Shown: positions 53,642 through 62,749 of the stretch, in pieces | How the letters are laid out: each line of letters begins with the position of its first letter | How positions within the stretch are numbered: position 1 is the stretch's first letter | Assembly: GCF_018397995.1 (NCBI RefSeq) | Contig: NZ_BBQH01000012.1 | Location: 14,144 to 78,143, forward strand | Length of the DNA: 64,000 bases | Direction: 5' to 3' | Source: Rhizomonospora bruguierae | Lineage (GTDB): Bacteria > Actinomycetota > Actinomycetes > Mycobacteriales > Micromonosporaceae | The notes under the pieces: generated by a model | What the model was told of the DNA's origin: nothing | What the model saw: only the letters and a program-made list of their open reading frames with translations | The model's database searches: none | Made by a program: the position numbers and the translations under genes

Positions 53642-55252
53642 CTACTCCCGCCAGCCGGTCATCTCGACGTTGCGCGCCAGTTCGACGCGCAGGCCGAGGT
53701 GGATGTCCTGGGAGTCGCCCGGCCCGAGCGTCAGCCTCCAGGTCAGCACGCCGAGGTCGGTCCGCTCGGCGGGCTCCGGGTCGGCCCGCAGTTCGCGGAC
53801 GGAGATGCCCTCGTCCCGGGAGACGGGGATCTGGTCCAGCACGGTCACCCGCGCGGTGCCCGGGGTGTGGTTCGCCACGCTGATCCGGTACTCGGCCTCC
53901 CGCCGCCGGGAGGAGCCCAGCGTCACCTTGGTGGCCGTGCGGCGGACCAGTTCCCGCTCCACGCGCACCCGGTCGTCCACGCCCAGCGCCAGTTCGACCT
54001 CCTCGCCCGGCGCCCACGTCTCCAGGGTCGTGCTGCCGACGAAGTCCGCGTCGTGGAACACCGCCGCCGGCCCGGGCAGCAGCGTGTGCGGGGACCCGTT
54101 CACCGCGGTCGCCCGCAGATGCGCGTCCGGCGAGCGGACCGGCGCGGTCACGTAGTCGAGGGTGGCGGTCAGGTCCAGGGCGGCGACCGTCGCGCGGTGG
54201 GCGCTGCCGTCCGCCGGGACCGCCACCGCGCGCACCGGACGGTACGTCGCCGCGGACACGCCCTGCTCCACCACGGCGGCCGCCTCGACGACCTCCGCGA
54301 GCTTCGCCGCCGCCGGTGCGGGCGGCAGGGCGGCGGCGACCATGTCGGCCGCCATCCCGGCGGTCCCGCCCGGTACCGCCATCCGGCTGCGCATCATGGG
54401 CTGGGCGGGCATCGGCCGCGGCCGGTCCAGGAACCAGGGGTCCAGCTCGGGGACGCCGGCCGTCGCCGCCGGGCGGGCGGTGGACAGCCGCAGGTCGCAC
54501 TCGGGCCAGTCCTCGCCGGTATGCTGGGTGACCAGGCCGAACCAGGTCAGCGCCAGCCGCTCGCCGGTCAGCCGCAGGTCGTACGAGCAGGTCCAGCCGG
54601 CGGCACCGACGACGTAGGACAGTTCCAGGCGCACGTCCCCCTCCTCCCGCACGGCGACCGTGACGACGGCGGCGAGCCGGTCCGGCGTGCGGGGCTGGCG
54701 GACGGCGACCAGCTCGCGATCGGCGGCGGCGAGCCGGGCGGTGGCGTCCTCCCGGCGGCGGGCCACCTCGCGCTGCTCCGCCTTGACCGCCGCCAACTGC
54801 TCGCCGACCGACGCCACGAAACCGGCGACGGCGGCCGGATCGGCCTCCCCACCGGCCAGTGCCCGGGCGAACGTGCCGCCGGCCCGCTCGGCCAGCCGTT
54901 CCAGGAACCCGGCCCGCCGCTGCTGCACCGCGTCCAGGTCGGTCAGCTCGGCCAGTTCGGCGGCGATGCCCCGGCGCCGCTCCTCCAGCCCGGCGACCGC
55001 CCCGTCCGGCGTGCGCGCGTGGCGCCGGGTGACGACGTCCACCCCGAGGACGGTCGCGGGGCCGTGGCCGCCCACCCGCACCGACTCGCGGTCCAGGCCG
55101 GCCGGCAGCGGACCGAGCTCGACCCGGTGCTCGCCGGGCGGCAGCCGCGGTTCGGCCCGGCGGGTCACCCGCGCCCGGTCCGGATACACGGTGACGGCCA
55201 CGATCGGGGCGGCTGCGTCGGTGGCGGCGGGCTGCTGTGTGGTCTCGGTCAC
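53642..55252 (-). CDS. DUF4139/DUF4140 (MuiA-like) protein
   Basis: A 536-aa protein. The N-terminal DUF4140 region has VTVYPDRARVTRRAEPRLPP, followed by a coiled coil (residues 85-185). The C-terminal DUF4139 half has LSYVVGAAGWTCSYDLRLTG, LVTQHTGEDWPECDLRLSTA and repeated beta strands. Homologues are called mucoidy inhibitor A, a name with no proven function here. The GTG at 55252 lies 7 nt after a TACCCT box (leaderless). No signal peptide is seen. Single gene; the 278-bp gap downstream has no recognised feature. Confidence 0.85.
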   Translation of the reverse strand: MTETTQQPAATDAAAPIVAVTVYPDRARVTRRAEPRLPPGEHRVELGPLPAGLDRESVRVGGHGPATVLGVDVVTRRHARTPDGAVAGLEERRRGIAAELAELTDLDAVQQRRAGFLERLAERAGGTFARALAGGEADPAAVAGFVASVGEQLAAVKAEQREVARRREDATARLAAADRELVAVRQPRTPDRLAAVVTVAVREEGDVRLELSYVVGAAGWTCSYDLRLTGERLALTWFGLVTQHTGEDWPECDLRLSTARPAATAGVPELDPWFLDRPRPMPAQPMMRSRMAVPGGTAGMAADMVAAALPPAPAAAKLAEVVEAAAVVEQGVSAATYRPVRAVAVPADGSAHRATVAALDLTATLDYVTAPVRSPDAHLRATAVNGSPHTLLPGPAAVFHDADFVGSTTLETWAPGEEVELALGVDDRVRVERELVRRTATKVTLGSSRRREAEYRISVANHTPGTARVTVLDQIPVSRDEGISVRELRADPEPAERTDLGVLTWRLTLGPGDSQDIHLGLRVELARNVEMTGWRE

Positions 55253-55324
55253 GCGCCTGAGGGTAGCCCCGCCACGCCCGCGCGCCCGCAGCGCGGCGGA
55301 AGCCGCGAGCGGGGCGGGGGCGGG

Positions 55325-55729
55325 TCAGCCGGGGAGGAAGGAGAGGCGCACGTGGCGGGTGGGGTTGTCGCCGTTCGGGTCGACCAGGCAGATCGACTGC
55401 CACGTGCCCAGCACCAGGCGGCCGTCCAGCACCGGCACGGTGGCGTACGGCGGGATGAAGGCCGGCAGGACGTGGTCGCGGCCGTGGCCGGGCGAGCCGT
55501 GGCGGTGGCGCCAGCGGTCGTCGGTCGGCAGCAGGTCGTCGACCGCGCGCAGCAGGTCGTCGTCGCTGCCGGCACCGGTTTCGATCAGGGCGATCCCCGC
55601 GGTGGCGTGCGGAGCGAAGACGTGCAGCAGGCCGTCACCGTGGCCGGCGACGAACTCGGCCGCCTCCCGCGTGATGTCGCGCACAGTAGCCGAACCGCCG
55701 GTCCGGACCGTGATCACCTCGCTACGCAT
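55325..55729 (-). CDS. YjbQ/UPF0047 family protein
   Basis: A 134-aa protein. HVFAPHATAGIALIETGAGS, RHRHGSPGHGRDHVLPAFIP and LGTWQSICLVDPNGDNPTRH hold the conserved His, Glu and Asp residues of UPF0047. E. coli YjbQ has weak thiamine phosphate synthase activity, and the family is probably a small enzyme with an unknown main substrate. The ATG at 55729 is 7 nt after CAGACT, a leaderless variant. It diverges from aceE. Confidence 0.92.
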   Translation of the reverse strand: MRSEVITVRTGGSATVRDITREAAEFVAGHGDGLLHVFAPHATAGIALIETGAGSDDDLLRAVDDLLPTDDRWRHRHGSPGHGRDHVLPAFIPPYATVPVLDGRLVLGTWQSICLVDPNGDNPTRHVRLSFLPG

Positions 55730-55754
55730 GCCGCCGAGTCTGCCAAAGAACCGG

Positions 55755-55786
55755 CGTTACCGGCCGGTACGTGTGTTACCGGTGAC
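55755..55786. promoter_or_regulatory. Repeated palindromes upstream of aceE
   Basis: GTTACCGG occurs twice (55756-55763 and 55775-55782), 19 bp apart. The first copy lies in the perfect palindrome TACCGGCCGGTA (55758-55769), the second in GTTACCGGTGAC. Two turns of spacing suggest cooperative binding of a dimeric regulator between yjbQ and aceE. Confidence 0.5.
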
Positions 55787-55899
55787 AGTTGGCGCGCGGT
55801 CCGGGTGACGACCGACCCTCCGGCGGGGCAGGATGGGGACACACACACCACATTCCCACGGTGGAACCCGCCGGGGGAAACCAGCCAGAAGGACAGCCT

Positions 55900-58644
55900 G
55901 TGGCCACGGAACGCAAGCGGCCGGTGATCAGCGACGGCCTGCCGAGCCAACTGCCGGACATCGATCCGGAGGAAACCGGTGAGTGGGTCGAGTCGCTCGA
56001 CGGCGTGATCGACGAGCGGGGCTCGAAGCGCGCGCGCTACGTCATGCTGCGCCTGTTGGAGCGGGCCCGCGAGCGTCAGGTGGGCGTCCCGCCCCTTACC
56101 ACCACCGACTACCTCAACACCATCCCGCCGGAGCGGGAACCCTGGTTCCCGGGTGACGAGCACGTCGAGCGCCGGATCCGGGCATACATCCGGTGGAACG
56201 CGGCGATGCTGGTGCATCGGGCGCAGCGGCCGGAGATCGGCGTGGGTGGGCACATCTCCACCTACGCGAGCGCGGCCAGCCTGTACGAGGTGGGCATGAA
56301 CCACTTCTTCCGGGGGCGCAACCATCCGGGCGGCGGCGACCAGATCTTCTTCCAGGGGCACGCCTCGCCGGGCATGTACGCGCGGGCGTTCCTCGAGGGG
56401 CGCCTCACCGAGCTGGATCTGGACGGCTTCCGCCAGGAGCTGACCCACCCCACCGGCGGGCGGGGCCTGCCGTCGTACCCGCACCCCCGGCTGATGCCGG
56501 ACTTCTGGGAGTTCCCGACGGTCTCCATGGGTCTCGGCCCGCTAAACGCGATCTACCAGGCCCGGTTCAACCGGTACCTGCACCACCGCGGGATCAAGGA
56601 CACGTCGCAGCAGCACGTGTGGGCGTTCCTCGGCGACGGGGAGATGGACGAGGTCGAGTCGCTGGGCGCGATCGGCCTGGCCGCCCGCGAGGAGCTGGAC
56701 AACCTCACCTTCGTGATCAACTGCAACCTCCAGCGGCTGGACGGCCCGGTCCGCGGCAACGGCAAGGTGATCCAGGAGCTGGAGTCGTTCTTCCGGGGCG
56801 CCGGCTGGAATGTGATCAAGGTGATCTGGGGCCGGGAGTGGGACCCGCTGCTCGCGGCGGACACCGACGGCGCCCTGGTCAACCTCATGAACACCACACC
56901 GGACGGTGACTACCAGACGTACAAGGCGGAGTCCGGCGCGTTCGTGCGGGAGCACTTCTTCGGCCGGGACCCGCGCACCCGCAAGATGGTCGACGGGATG
57001 TCCGACGAGGAGATCTGGAACCTCAAGCGGGGCGGCCACGACTACCACAAGCTGTACGCGGCGTACAAGGCGGCCGTGGAGCACACCGGCCAGCCGACGG
57101 TGATCCTGGCCAAGACGATCAAGGGCTGGACGCTCGGCTCGCACTTCGAGGGCCGCAACGCCACCCACCAGATGAAGAAGCTGACGCTGGACGACCTCAA
57201 GTCGTTCCGGGACCGGCTCTACCTCGACATCCCGGACGAGGCGCTGGAGGCCAACCCCTACCTGCCGCCGTACTACCACCCGGGCGAGGACTCGCCGGAG
57301 ATCAAGTACCTGAGGGAGCGGCGGGCGCAGCTCGGCGGGAGCATCCCGTCCCGGCCGACCGTGTTCCCGCCCCTGAAGATCCCGCCGAGCGCGACGTTCG
57401 GCGACGTGAAGCGCGGGTCCGGCAAGCAGAAGGTCGCCACCACGATGGCGTTCGTCCGGCTGCTGAAGGACCTGATGAAGGACAAGGAGATCGGCAAGCG
57501 CTGGGTGCCGATCATCCCGGACGAGGCGCGCACGTTCGGCATGGACTCGCTGTTCCCGACCGCGAAGATCTACTCGCCGCACGGGCAGAACTACACGCCG
57601 GTGGACCGGGAGCTGTTCCTGTCCTACCGGGAGGCCATCGCCGGGCAGATCCTGCACGAGGGCATCAACGAGGCCGGTTCGGTGGCGTCCTTCATCGCCG
57701 CCGGCACCTCGTACGCCACGCACGGCGAGCCGATGATCCCGCTGTACATCTTCTACTCGATGTTCGGCTTCCAGCGCACCGGCGACGGGCTGTGGGCGGC
57801 GGCGGACCAGATGACCCGCGGCTTCCTGCTCGGCGCGACCGCCGGGCGGACCACGCTGAACGGCGAAGGGCTCCAGCACGAGGACGGGCACTCGCTGCTG
57901 ATCGCGGCCACGAACCCGGCGGTGGTGGCGTACGACCCGGCGTTCGCGTTCGAGCTGGCGCACATCACCGAGGACGCGCTGCACCGGATGTTCGGCGAGA
58001 AGCAGGAGAACATCTTCTACTACCTCACCGTCTACAACGAGCCGATCGTGCAGCCGGCCGAGCCGGAGAACGTGGACGCCGAGGGCATCAAGCGCGGCCT
58101 GTACCGGTACCGGCCGGCCAGCGGCGGCGAGGGCCCGCGGGCGCAGATCCTCGCCAGCGGCACCGGCATGCAGTGGGCGTTGCGGGCGCAGGAACTGCTC
58201 GCCCAGGACTGGAACGTGGCCGCCGACGTGTGGTCCGCCACCTCCTGGACCGAGCTGCGCCGGGACGCGGTCGTGGCGGAGGAGCACAACCTCATGCACC
58301 CGACCGAGGAGCCGCGCGTCCCGTATGTCACCGCGAAGCTGGCGGACGCCGCCGGCCCGGTGGTCGCGGTGTCGGACTTCATGCGCGCGGTACCGGACCT
58401 GATCGCGCGCTGGGTACCGGGCGACTACACGTCGCTGGGCACCGACGGCTTCGGCATGTCGGACACCCGGGGCGCCCTGCGCCGGCACTTCCACGTGGAC
58501 GCCGAGTCCATCGTGGTCGCCACGCTGCGCCAGCTCGCCCGGCGCGGCGAGGTGCCGGCCGGCGTCCCCGCCGAGGCCGCCAAGAAGTACGCGGTGGACG
58601 ACCCGCGGGCCGCCAGCGCCGGCGAAACCGGCGGCGACTCGTAG
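55900..58644 (+). CDS. aceE: Pyruvate dehydrogenase E1 (homodimeric)
   Basis: A 914-aa AceE, the ThDP-dependent E1 of the pyruvate dehydrogenase complex. N-terminal E2-binding region, then ThDP site [20 protein letters not shown] with [20 protein letters not shown], the loop containing [15 protein letters not shown], and the C-terminal domains with [20 protein letters not shown]. Family length is about 890-930. The GTG at 55900 follows AGAAGGA and starts with MATERKRPV. The gene is single; E2/E3 lie elsewhere. A very strong hairpin follows 2 nt after the stop. The region upstream has paired palindromes. Confidence 0.97.
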   Translation: MATERKRPVISDGLPSQLPDIDPEETGEWVESLDGVIDERGSKRARYVMLRLLERARERQVGVPPLTTTDYLNTIPPEREPWFPGDEHVERRIRAYIRWNAAMLVHRAQRPEIGVGGHISTYASAASLYEVGMNHFFRGRNHPGGGDQIFFQGHASPGMYARAFLEGRLTELDLDGFRQELTHPTGGRGLPSYPHPRLMPDFWEFPTVSMGLGPLNAIYQARFNRYLHHRGIKDTSQQHVWAFLGDGEMDEVESLGAIGLAAREELDNLTFVINCNLQRLDGPVRGNGKVIQELESFFRGAGWNVIKVIWGREWDPLLAADTDGALVNLMNTTPDGDYQTYKAESGAFVREHFFGRDPRTRKMVDGMSDEEIWNLKRGGHDYHKLYAAYKAAVEHTGQPTVILAKTIKGWTLGSHFEGRNATHQMKKLTLDDLKSFRDRLYLDIPDEALEANPYLPPYYHPGEDSPEIKYLRERRAQLGGSIPSRPTVFPPLKIPPSATFGDVKRGSGKQKVATTMAFVRLLKDLMKDKEIGKRWVPIIPDEARTFGMDSLFPTAKIYSPHGQNYTPVDRELFLSYREAIAGQILHEGINEAGSVASFIAAGTSYATHGEPMIPLYIFYSMFGFQRTGDGLWAAADQMTRGFLLGATAGRTTLNGEGLQHEDGHSLLIAATNPAVVAYDPAFAFELAHITEDALHRMFGEKQENIFYYLTVYNEPIVQPAEPENVDAEGIKRGLYRYRPASGGEGPRAQILASGTGMQWALRAQELLAQDWNVAADVWSATSWTELRRDAVVAEEHNLMHPTEEPRVPYVTAKLADAAGPVVAVSDFMRAVPDLIARWVPGDYTSLGTDGFGMSDTRGALRRHFHVDAESIVVATLRQLARRGEVPAGVPAEAAKKYAVDDPRAASAGETGGDS

Positions 58645-58645
58645 G

Positions 58646-58694
58646 GCGACCCGGCAAGGCCCCCGCCGGCCCGGCGGGGGCCTTGCCGGGTCGC
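58646..58694 (+). terminator. 24-bp stem terminator of aceE
   Basis: The sequence pairs 58646-58669 perfectly with 58671-58694 around one central base. Key arm CCCGGCAAGGCCCCCGCC. It begins directly after the aceE stop and ends 24 nt before the next start. No U-tract. Confidence 0.85.
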
Positions 58695-58717
58695 GCGATG
58701 GGCCTAGAGTGCCGGCT

Positions 58718-59432
58718 GTGAAGGCGGATTACGGGTTCGACGCGCCGGCCGTGCCGGTGGCCCTGGGCGGCGCGGGGGTTCTGCTGCTGGGCGTCACCGC
58801 CGTCGTCTGGCTGGCCGCCGGCGCCTCGTGGGCGCTGATCCCGCTGGCGTACGCGGTGCTCATGCTGGCCTCCTGCGCGGTGTACGTGCACACCACCGCG
58901 GCGCGGCAAGTTCGCCGTCTGGGCGGAACTGCTCGCCGGGCTGGGGCTCGCCGGCGACGAGCGCGTGCTCGACCTGGGTTGCGGTCGGGGTGCCGTGCTC
59001 ACCTCGGCGGCGCGGCTGGTGCCGGGCGGCCGGGCGGTTGGCGTGGATTTGTGGCGCTCGGTCGACCAGTCCGGCAACGACCCGGCGGGCAGCCGGGCCA
59101 ACGCGGGCGCCGAGGGTGTCGCCGTCGACCTGCTCACCGGGGACCTGCGGGCGCTGCCCGTGCGCACCGGGGCGGTGGACGTGGTCGTCAGCAGCCTGGC
59201 CATCCACAACATCCCGGACGAGCGGGGCCGGCTGTCCGCCGTCGGGGAGGCGTACCGGGTCCTGCGGCCGGGCGGGCGGCTGGTGGTCGCGGACTTCCGG
59301 CACGCCCGCCGGTACGCGGAGGAACTGACCCGGCTCGGCTGCACCGACGTGCGGGTACGCGGGCTGGGCTGGCGCTTTTGGTACGGCGGGCCGTGGGCGT
59401 CGACGGCGGCGGTCACCGCGACCCGGCCGTGA
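58718..59432 (+). pseudogene. Membrane-linked methyltransferase with a frameshift
   Basis: The gene starts with a GTG 7 nt after TAGAGT (leaderless). The first 62 codons encode two hydrophobic spans (ALGGAGVLLLGVTAVVWLAA and a second one). In the family pattern the spans run straight into a class I methyltransferase, and here it continues one base off: HTTAAR is followed in another frame by GKFAVWAELLAGLGLAGDER, then LDLGCGRGAVL (motif I), GVDLWRSVDQSG, DVVVSSLAIHNI and VLRPGGRLVVADF. The shift lies at about 58900-58912, in GCGGCGCGG. Either it is a real null mutation or a sequencing error; a programmed shift is unlikely. Confidence 0.72.
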
Positions 59433-59908
59433 AGCGGACCGCCACCCCGGCCCTGACCTGGGTGGAGTTCGACCGCACTGACGCGGCGGCCGTGATCGCG
59501 CTGGTGCGCCTGGTCGCCTCGACCGGCGACCCGGGCAGGCACGGCGACGGCGTGGAGGTGGTCGTGGAGGCGCCCAGGCCGCGCCTGGTGGCGGACCTGT
59601 TCGGCGCCGAACCGGCGGCCGCCCGGATCGCGGTGACCGGACCGGGTGGCCGGGTCGGCTACCCCTTCCACATCGAGCTGATCTCGGACCGGGGTGGCAA
59701 CGCCGCCCGGGTGCTGCGCGCGCCGCGCGGCTGGGCCACGAGCAACTCGGCCGGGCACGCCTTCCTGATGCAGAAGGGGCGCCCGGGCGCCGCCTTCGAC
59801 TGGGCGGGCCTGGTCGCGGGTGCGGTATGGGCGCTCTCCCACCTGCGCCCGGACGCCCGGGACACCGGCTGGCGTACCGCCATCGACCGCGAGGCGCGCC
59901 GGGTCTAG
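59429..59908 (+). CDS. Hypothetical protein
   Basis: A 159-aa protein that starts with a GTG overlapping the methyltransferase stop (GTGA), so it is translationally coupled to it. It has an alpha/beta look: LTWVEFDRTDAAAVIALVRL, VEVVVEAPRPRLVADLF and RVGYPFHIELISDRGGNAAR, but no recognised motif. The end (DTGWRTAIDREARRV) is basic. It may cooperate with the methyltransferase; no function can be given. Confidence 0.6.
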   Translation: MKRTATPALTWVEFDRTDAAAVIALVRLVASTGDPGRHGDGVEVVVEAPRPRLVADLFGAEPAAARIAVTGPGGRVGYPFHIELISDRGGNAARVLRAPRGWATSNSAGHAFLMQKGRPGAAFDWAGLVAGAVWALSHLRPDARDTGWRTAIDREARRV

Positions 59909-59999
59909 CCATCCGGGGGGATCGCCCGCGCCCGCGCGGTATCGGCCCGTGGGGCGAACCCGCGAGCCTGCCCACCGAGGTGGCAAGTAGGCTTGCCGG

Positions 60000-61406
60000 G
60001 TGACTGTTCGCGTCCGTTTCGCCCCCTCCCCCACCGGCATGTTCCACGTCGGCGGCGCCCGGTCGGCACTGCAGAACTGGATCTACGCCAAGCAGCGGGG
60101 CGGCGACTTCGTGCTGCGGATCGAGGACACCGACGCGGCCCGCAACCGCCCCGAGTGGACCGAGGGCATCCTCACCGCCCTCGACTGGCTCGGTATCCGC
60201 CGGGGCACCTACGAGGGCCCGCTGTTCCAGTCGCAGTACGCGGCCGAGCACCGCAAGGCGGCCGAGCAGTTGCTCGCCATGGGTCGCGCGTACTACTGCG
60301 ACTGCTCCCGCGACGACGTGGTCGCCCGCACCGGCAACAAGCACACCGGGTACGACGGCTTCTGCCGGGACCGCGGCCTCGCCCCCGCCGAGGGCCGCGC
60401 GCTGCGCTTCCGCACCCCGGACGAGGGCGCCACCGTCGTGGTCGACCTGATCCGCGGCGAGCCCACCTTCGAGAACGCCCTCATCGAGGACTTCGTCATC
60501 GCCCGCGGCGACGGCTCGCCGGTCTTCCTGCTCGCCAACGTGGTCGACGACATGACCATGGGGATCACGCACGTGATCCGGGCCGAGGAGCACCTGCCCA
60601 ACACGCCCAAGCAGCAGTTGCTCTGGCAGGCTCTCGGGCACCAGCCGCCGGTCTGGGCGCACGTGCCGGTCGTGGTCAACGAGAAGCGCCAGAAGCTGTC
60701 CAAGCGCCGCGACAAGGTCGCTCTCGAGCAGTACCGCGACGAGGGCTACCTCGCCGACGCCATGCGCAACTACCTCATGCTGCTCGGCTGGGCCCCGAGC
60801 GGCGACCGGGAGATCGTCCCGTGGTCGGTCGTCGAGCAGGAGTTCCGGTTGGCGGACGTGAACCCGTCCCCCGCCTTCTTCGACGAGAAGAAGCTGCGCG
60901 CCTTCAACGGCGAGTACATCCGCGCCCTGCCGCCGCAGGAGTTCGTCGCCGCCTGCGAGCCGTGGCTCACCGGCACCGCGATGATCCCCGCCCCGCCGTG
61001 GAATCCCGCCGACTTCCGCCCGGCCGACTTCGAGGCGGTCGCGCCGCTGGCCCAGACCCGCATCGCGGTCCTGTCGGAGATCGTCCCGGCCGTGGACTTC
61101 CTGTTCCTCCCCGAGCCGGTCGTCGACGAGGCGGCCTGGGCCAAGGCCATGAAGGAAGGCGCCGCCGAGCTGCTGGACGCCGCGATCGCCGCGTTCGGGT
61201 CGCTGCCCGAGTGGTCGGCCGAGGCGCTGAAGACGACCCTGGAGCAGGTCGGTGCGGAGCGGGGCCTGAAGCTCGGCAAGGCACAGGCCCCGGTCCGGGT
61301 CGCGGTGACCGGGCGGAGCGTCGGGCTGCCCCTGTTCGAGTCCCTTGAGGTTCTCGGGCGGGAGCGCACGCTGGCACGGTTGGTCTCGGCGCGCGCCCGC
61401 GTCTAA
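60000..61406 (+). CDS. gltX: Glutamyl-tRNA synthetase
   Basis: A 468-aa class I synthetase that charges tRNA-Glu (and possibly tRNA-Gln before GatCAB). HIGH-type motif in [25 protein letters not shown]-type motif as KLSKRRD (about 232-238), and the [20 protein letters not shown] block. The zinc-loop region CDCSRDDV is present. The GTG at 60000 follows TAGGCT by 6 nt, a leaderless start for an essential gene. It stands alone. Confidence 0.97.
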   Translation: MTVRVRFAPSPTGMFHVGGARSALQNWIYAKQRGGDFVLRIEDTDAARNRPEWTEGILTALDWLGIRRGTYEGPLFQSQYAAEHRKAAEQLLAMGRAYYCDCSRDDVVARTGNKHTGYDGFCRDRGLAPAEGRALRFRTPDEGATVVVDLIRGEPTFENALIEDFVIARGDGSPVFLLANVVDDMTMGITHVIRAEEHLPNTPKQQLLWQALGHQPPVWAHVPVVVNEKRQKLSKRRDKVALEQYRDEGYLADAMRNYLMLLGWAPSGDREIVPWSVVEQEFRLADVNPSPAFFDEKKLRAFNGEYIRALPPQEFVAACEPWLTGTAMIPAPPWNPADFRPADFEAVAPLAQTRIAVLSEIVPAVDFLFLPEPVVDEAAWAKAMKEGAAELLDAAIAAFGSLPEWSAEALKTTLEQVGAERGLKLGKAQAPVRVAVTGRSVGLPLFESLEVLGRERTLARLVSARARV

Positions 61407-61643
61407 ACCGTTTGGCCCGCTTCAGCGCCGTTGTGGGGTTTCGTGGCCCGACCGTGCCCGTCGTGGGTGGTCAGGCTTGGTCTCCTCGCCGGTCACGGCG
61501 GGCCACGAACTCAGCTGAGTGGGGAACCTGCTGGCGGAACGTCCATCTGGGGGCCCAACAACGCCGTCTGGCGCGGGGCGTGGGCTTCTTGACTGCGTGA
61601 GTACGGGATCGATTGGGGCCCGTTCCGACCCGGCGAGGTACGG

Positions 61644-61805
61644 GTGAACATGTACCGGGTTCGTCGGCCTGACGGACGTTTCGGTTGCGATGTCGAATAC
61701 CTGGTCCGCGCCGACGCGTTGCACCGCCTCGGGCTTACCCCTCCCCACCGCGAACCCGCCAACCGACCAGTGGCAAACACCCTTCTCATACCGGCCGGAT
61801 GGTGA
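61644..61805 (+). CDS. Possible 53-aa protein
   Basis: A short frame starting GTG-AAC-ATG (61644) that reads MYRVRRPDGRFGCDVEYLVR, then ADALHRLGLTPP and ends IPAGW. GCGAGG lies 5 nt upstream. Codon use is fair and the segment looks protein-like, but the start could also be at 61650. It overlaps the 3' end of the convergent repeat-protein gene by 20 nt. Unrecognised; may be a fragment of a lost gene. Confidence 0.35.
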   Translation: MNMYRVRRPDGRFGCDVEYLVRADALHRLGLTPPHREPANRPVANTLLIPAGW

Positions 61806-62406
61806 AGGAGTTATTGCTGATGCCGATCGATGACCCGCCACAAGAACTGCTGTAGTGGGCGCTGACGGCCACCCAACCGCTGGGAAGCGGCGAGTTGGAG
61901 CAGACGAGCAGGCCGGTGACCGGCTGGGCGATAGTGTAGGAGTTGTTGCTGATGCCGATCGACGAGCCACCGCAGACGCTGCTGTAGCGGTTACTGGTGA
62001 TCACCCAACCCGTGGGAAACGGCGAATTGGAACAGACAACCAGATTGGTGACCGGCAGCGAGATGGTGTAGGAATTGTTACCGCCGACCGACGAGCCGCC
62101 GCAGGAACTGCTGTAGCGGTTACTGGTAATCACCCAACCCGTGGGAAACGGCGAATTGGAACAGACAACCAGATTGGTGACCGGCAGCGAGATGGTGGCG
62201 GAGTTGTTACCGCCGATCGACGACCCGCCGCAGGCGCTGCTGTAGCCGTTGCCGACGATGACGTACCCGTCCGGCACCGGCGTGCCGTAACAGATGGTGG
62301 AGACTGCCTGTGCGGCCGTGGGCGCCGCGACGACCCCGGCGGCGAACAGGCCGGCCACGGCCAGCGCGCGCACCGTGCGGCGGATGGTCAGGGAGATCGA
62401 GAGCAT
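61786..62406 (-). CDS. Secreted protein of four 43-residue repeats
   Basis: A 206-aa exported protein. Signal peptide residues 1-34 (hydrophobic core then APTAAQA-VS). The mature part consists of four tandem units of about 43 residues, each like VCSNSPFPTGWVITSNRYSS then CGGSS(I/V)G(G/IS)NNS(Y)TI. Each has a pair of Cys, an NS-P-P/W turn and a YSS(S)CGG block. Units 2 and 3 are almost identical in DNA (129-nt period), so they were copied recently. No known repeat family is recognised. ATG at 62406 behind AGAAGGGAA. It is likely a disulfide-bonded surface or extracellular protein. Confidence 0.8.
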   Translation of the reverse strand: MLSISLTIRRTVRALAVAGLFAAGVVAAPTAAQAVSTICYGTPVPDGYVIVGNGYSSACGGSSIGGNNSATISLPVTNLVVCSNSPFPTGWVITSNRYSSSCGGSSVGGNNSYTISLPVTNLVVCSNSPFPTGWVITSNRYSSVCGGSSIGISNNSYTIAQPVTGLLVCSNSPLPSGWVAVSAHYSSSCGGSSIGISNNSFTIRPV

Positions 62407-62749
62407 GGGTTTCCCTTCTATGCAATGACACCTGCCGATTAGAAGATCCCTCAACGGGACGCCGGCTTGGTGACGATCCATCGACGAGAGTGACAGACAA
62501 ATTTCAGAGGACGTTGAGAAGGTGGGCGCTTGCCGGCCGAGCCCATGACGGCGCGGGACAGACTCTCGTGACACCCCAGGAGCCGAAGAACCACGAAGGT
62601 GATAAACGGCAAAAAAACGAGCATATGCCGTAGTTCGCTGTGGATAACGTTGGGGATAACCGCCGTAAGGTTGTGGAAAAGCTGTTTACCGGCGTGCCAT
62701 CCGCCGCGCCGCTTCGCGGAGTGTCGGACCGGTGGGGCACGATGCCCTG
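62407..62749. promoter_or_regulatory. AT-rich intergenic region with DnaA-box-like sites
   Basis: The 343-nt space has three DnaA-box-like sequences in one orientation: TGTGGATAA (62639-62647, perfect E. coli-type consensus TTATCCACA), TGGGGATAA (62651-62659, one mismatch) and TGTGGAAAA (62672-62680, one mismatch). An A-tract (GGCAAAAAAACG near 62609-62620) lies next to them. The whole is much less GC-rich than its flanks. It may be a DnaA-controlled promoter for the ATPase gene, or a remnant of an origin. The rest of the gap has no gene. Confidence 0.5.

Noticed and set aside
62639-62680. Chromosomal origin oriC
   Set aside because: Only three boxes, no dnaA or dnaN next to them, and actinobacterial oriC has many more boxes. 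A plasmid or DnaA-regulated site cannot be excluded.
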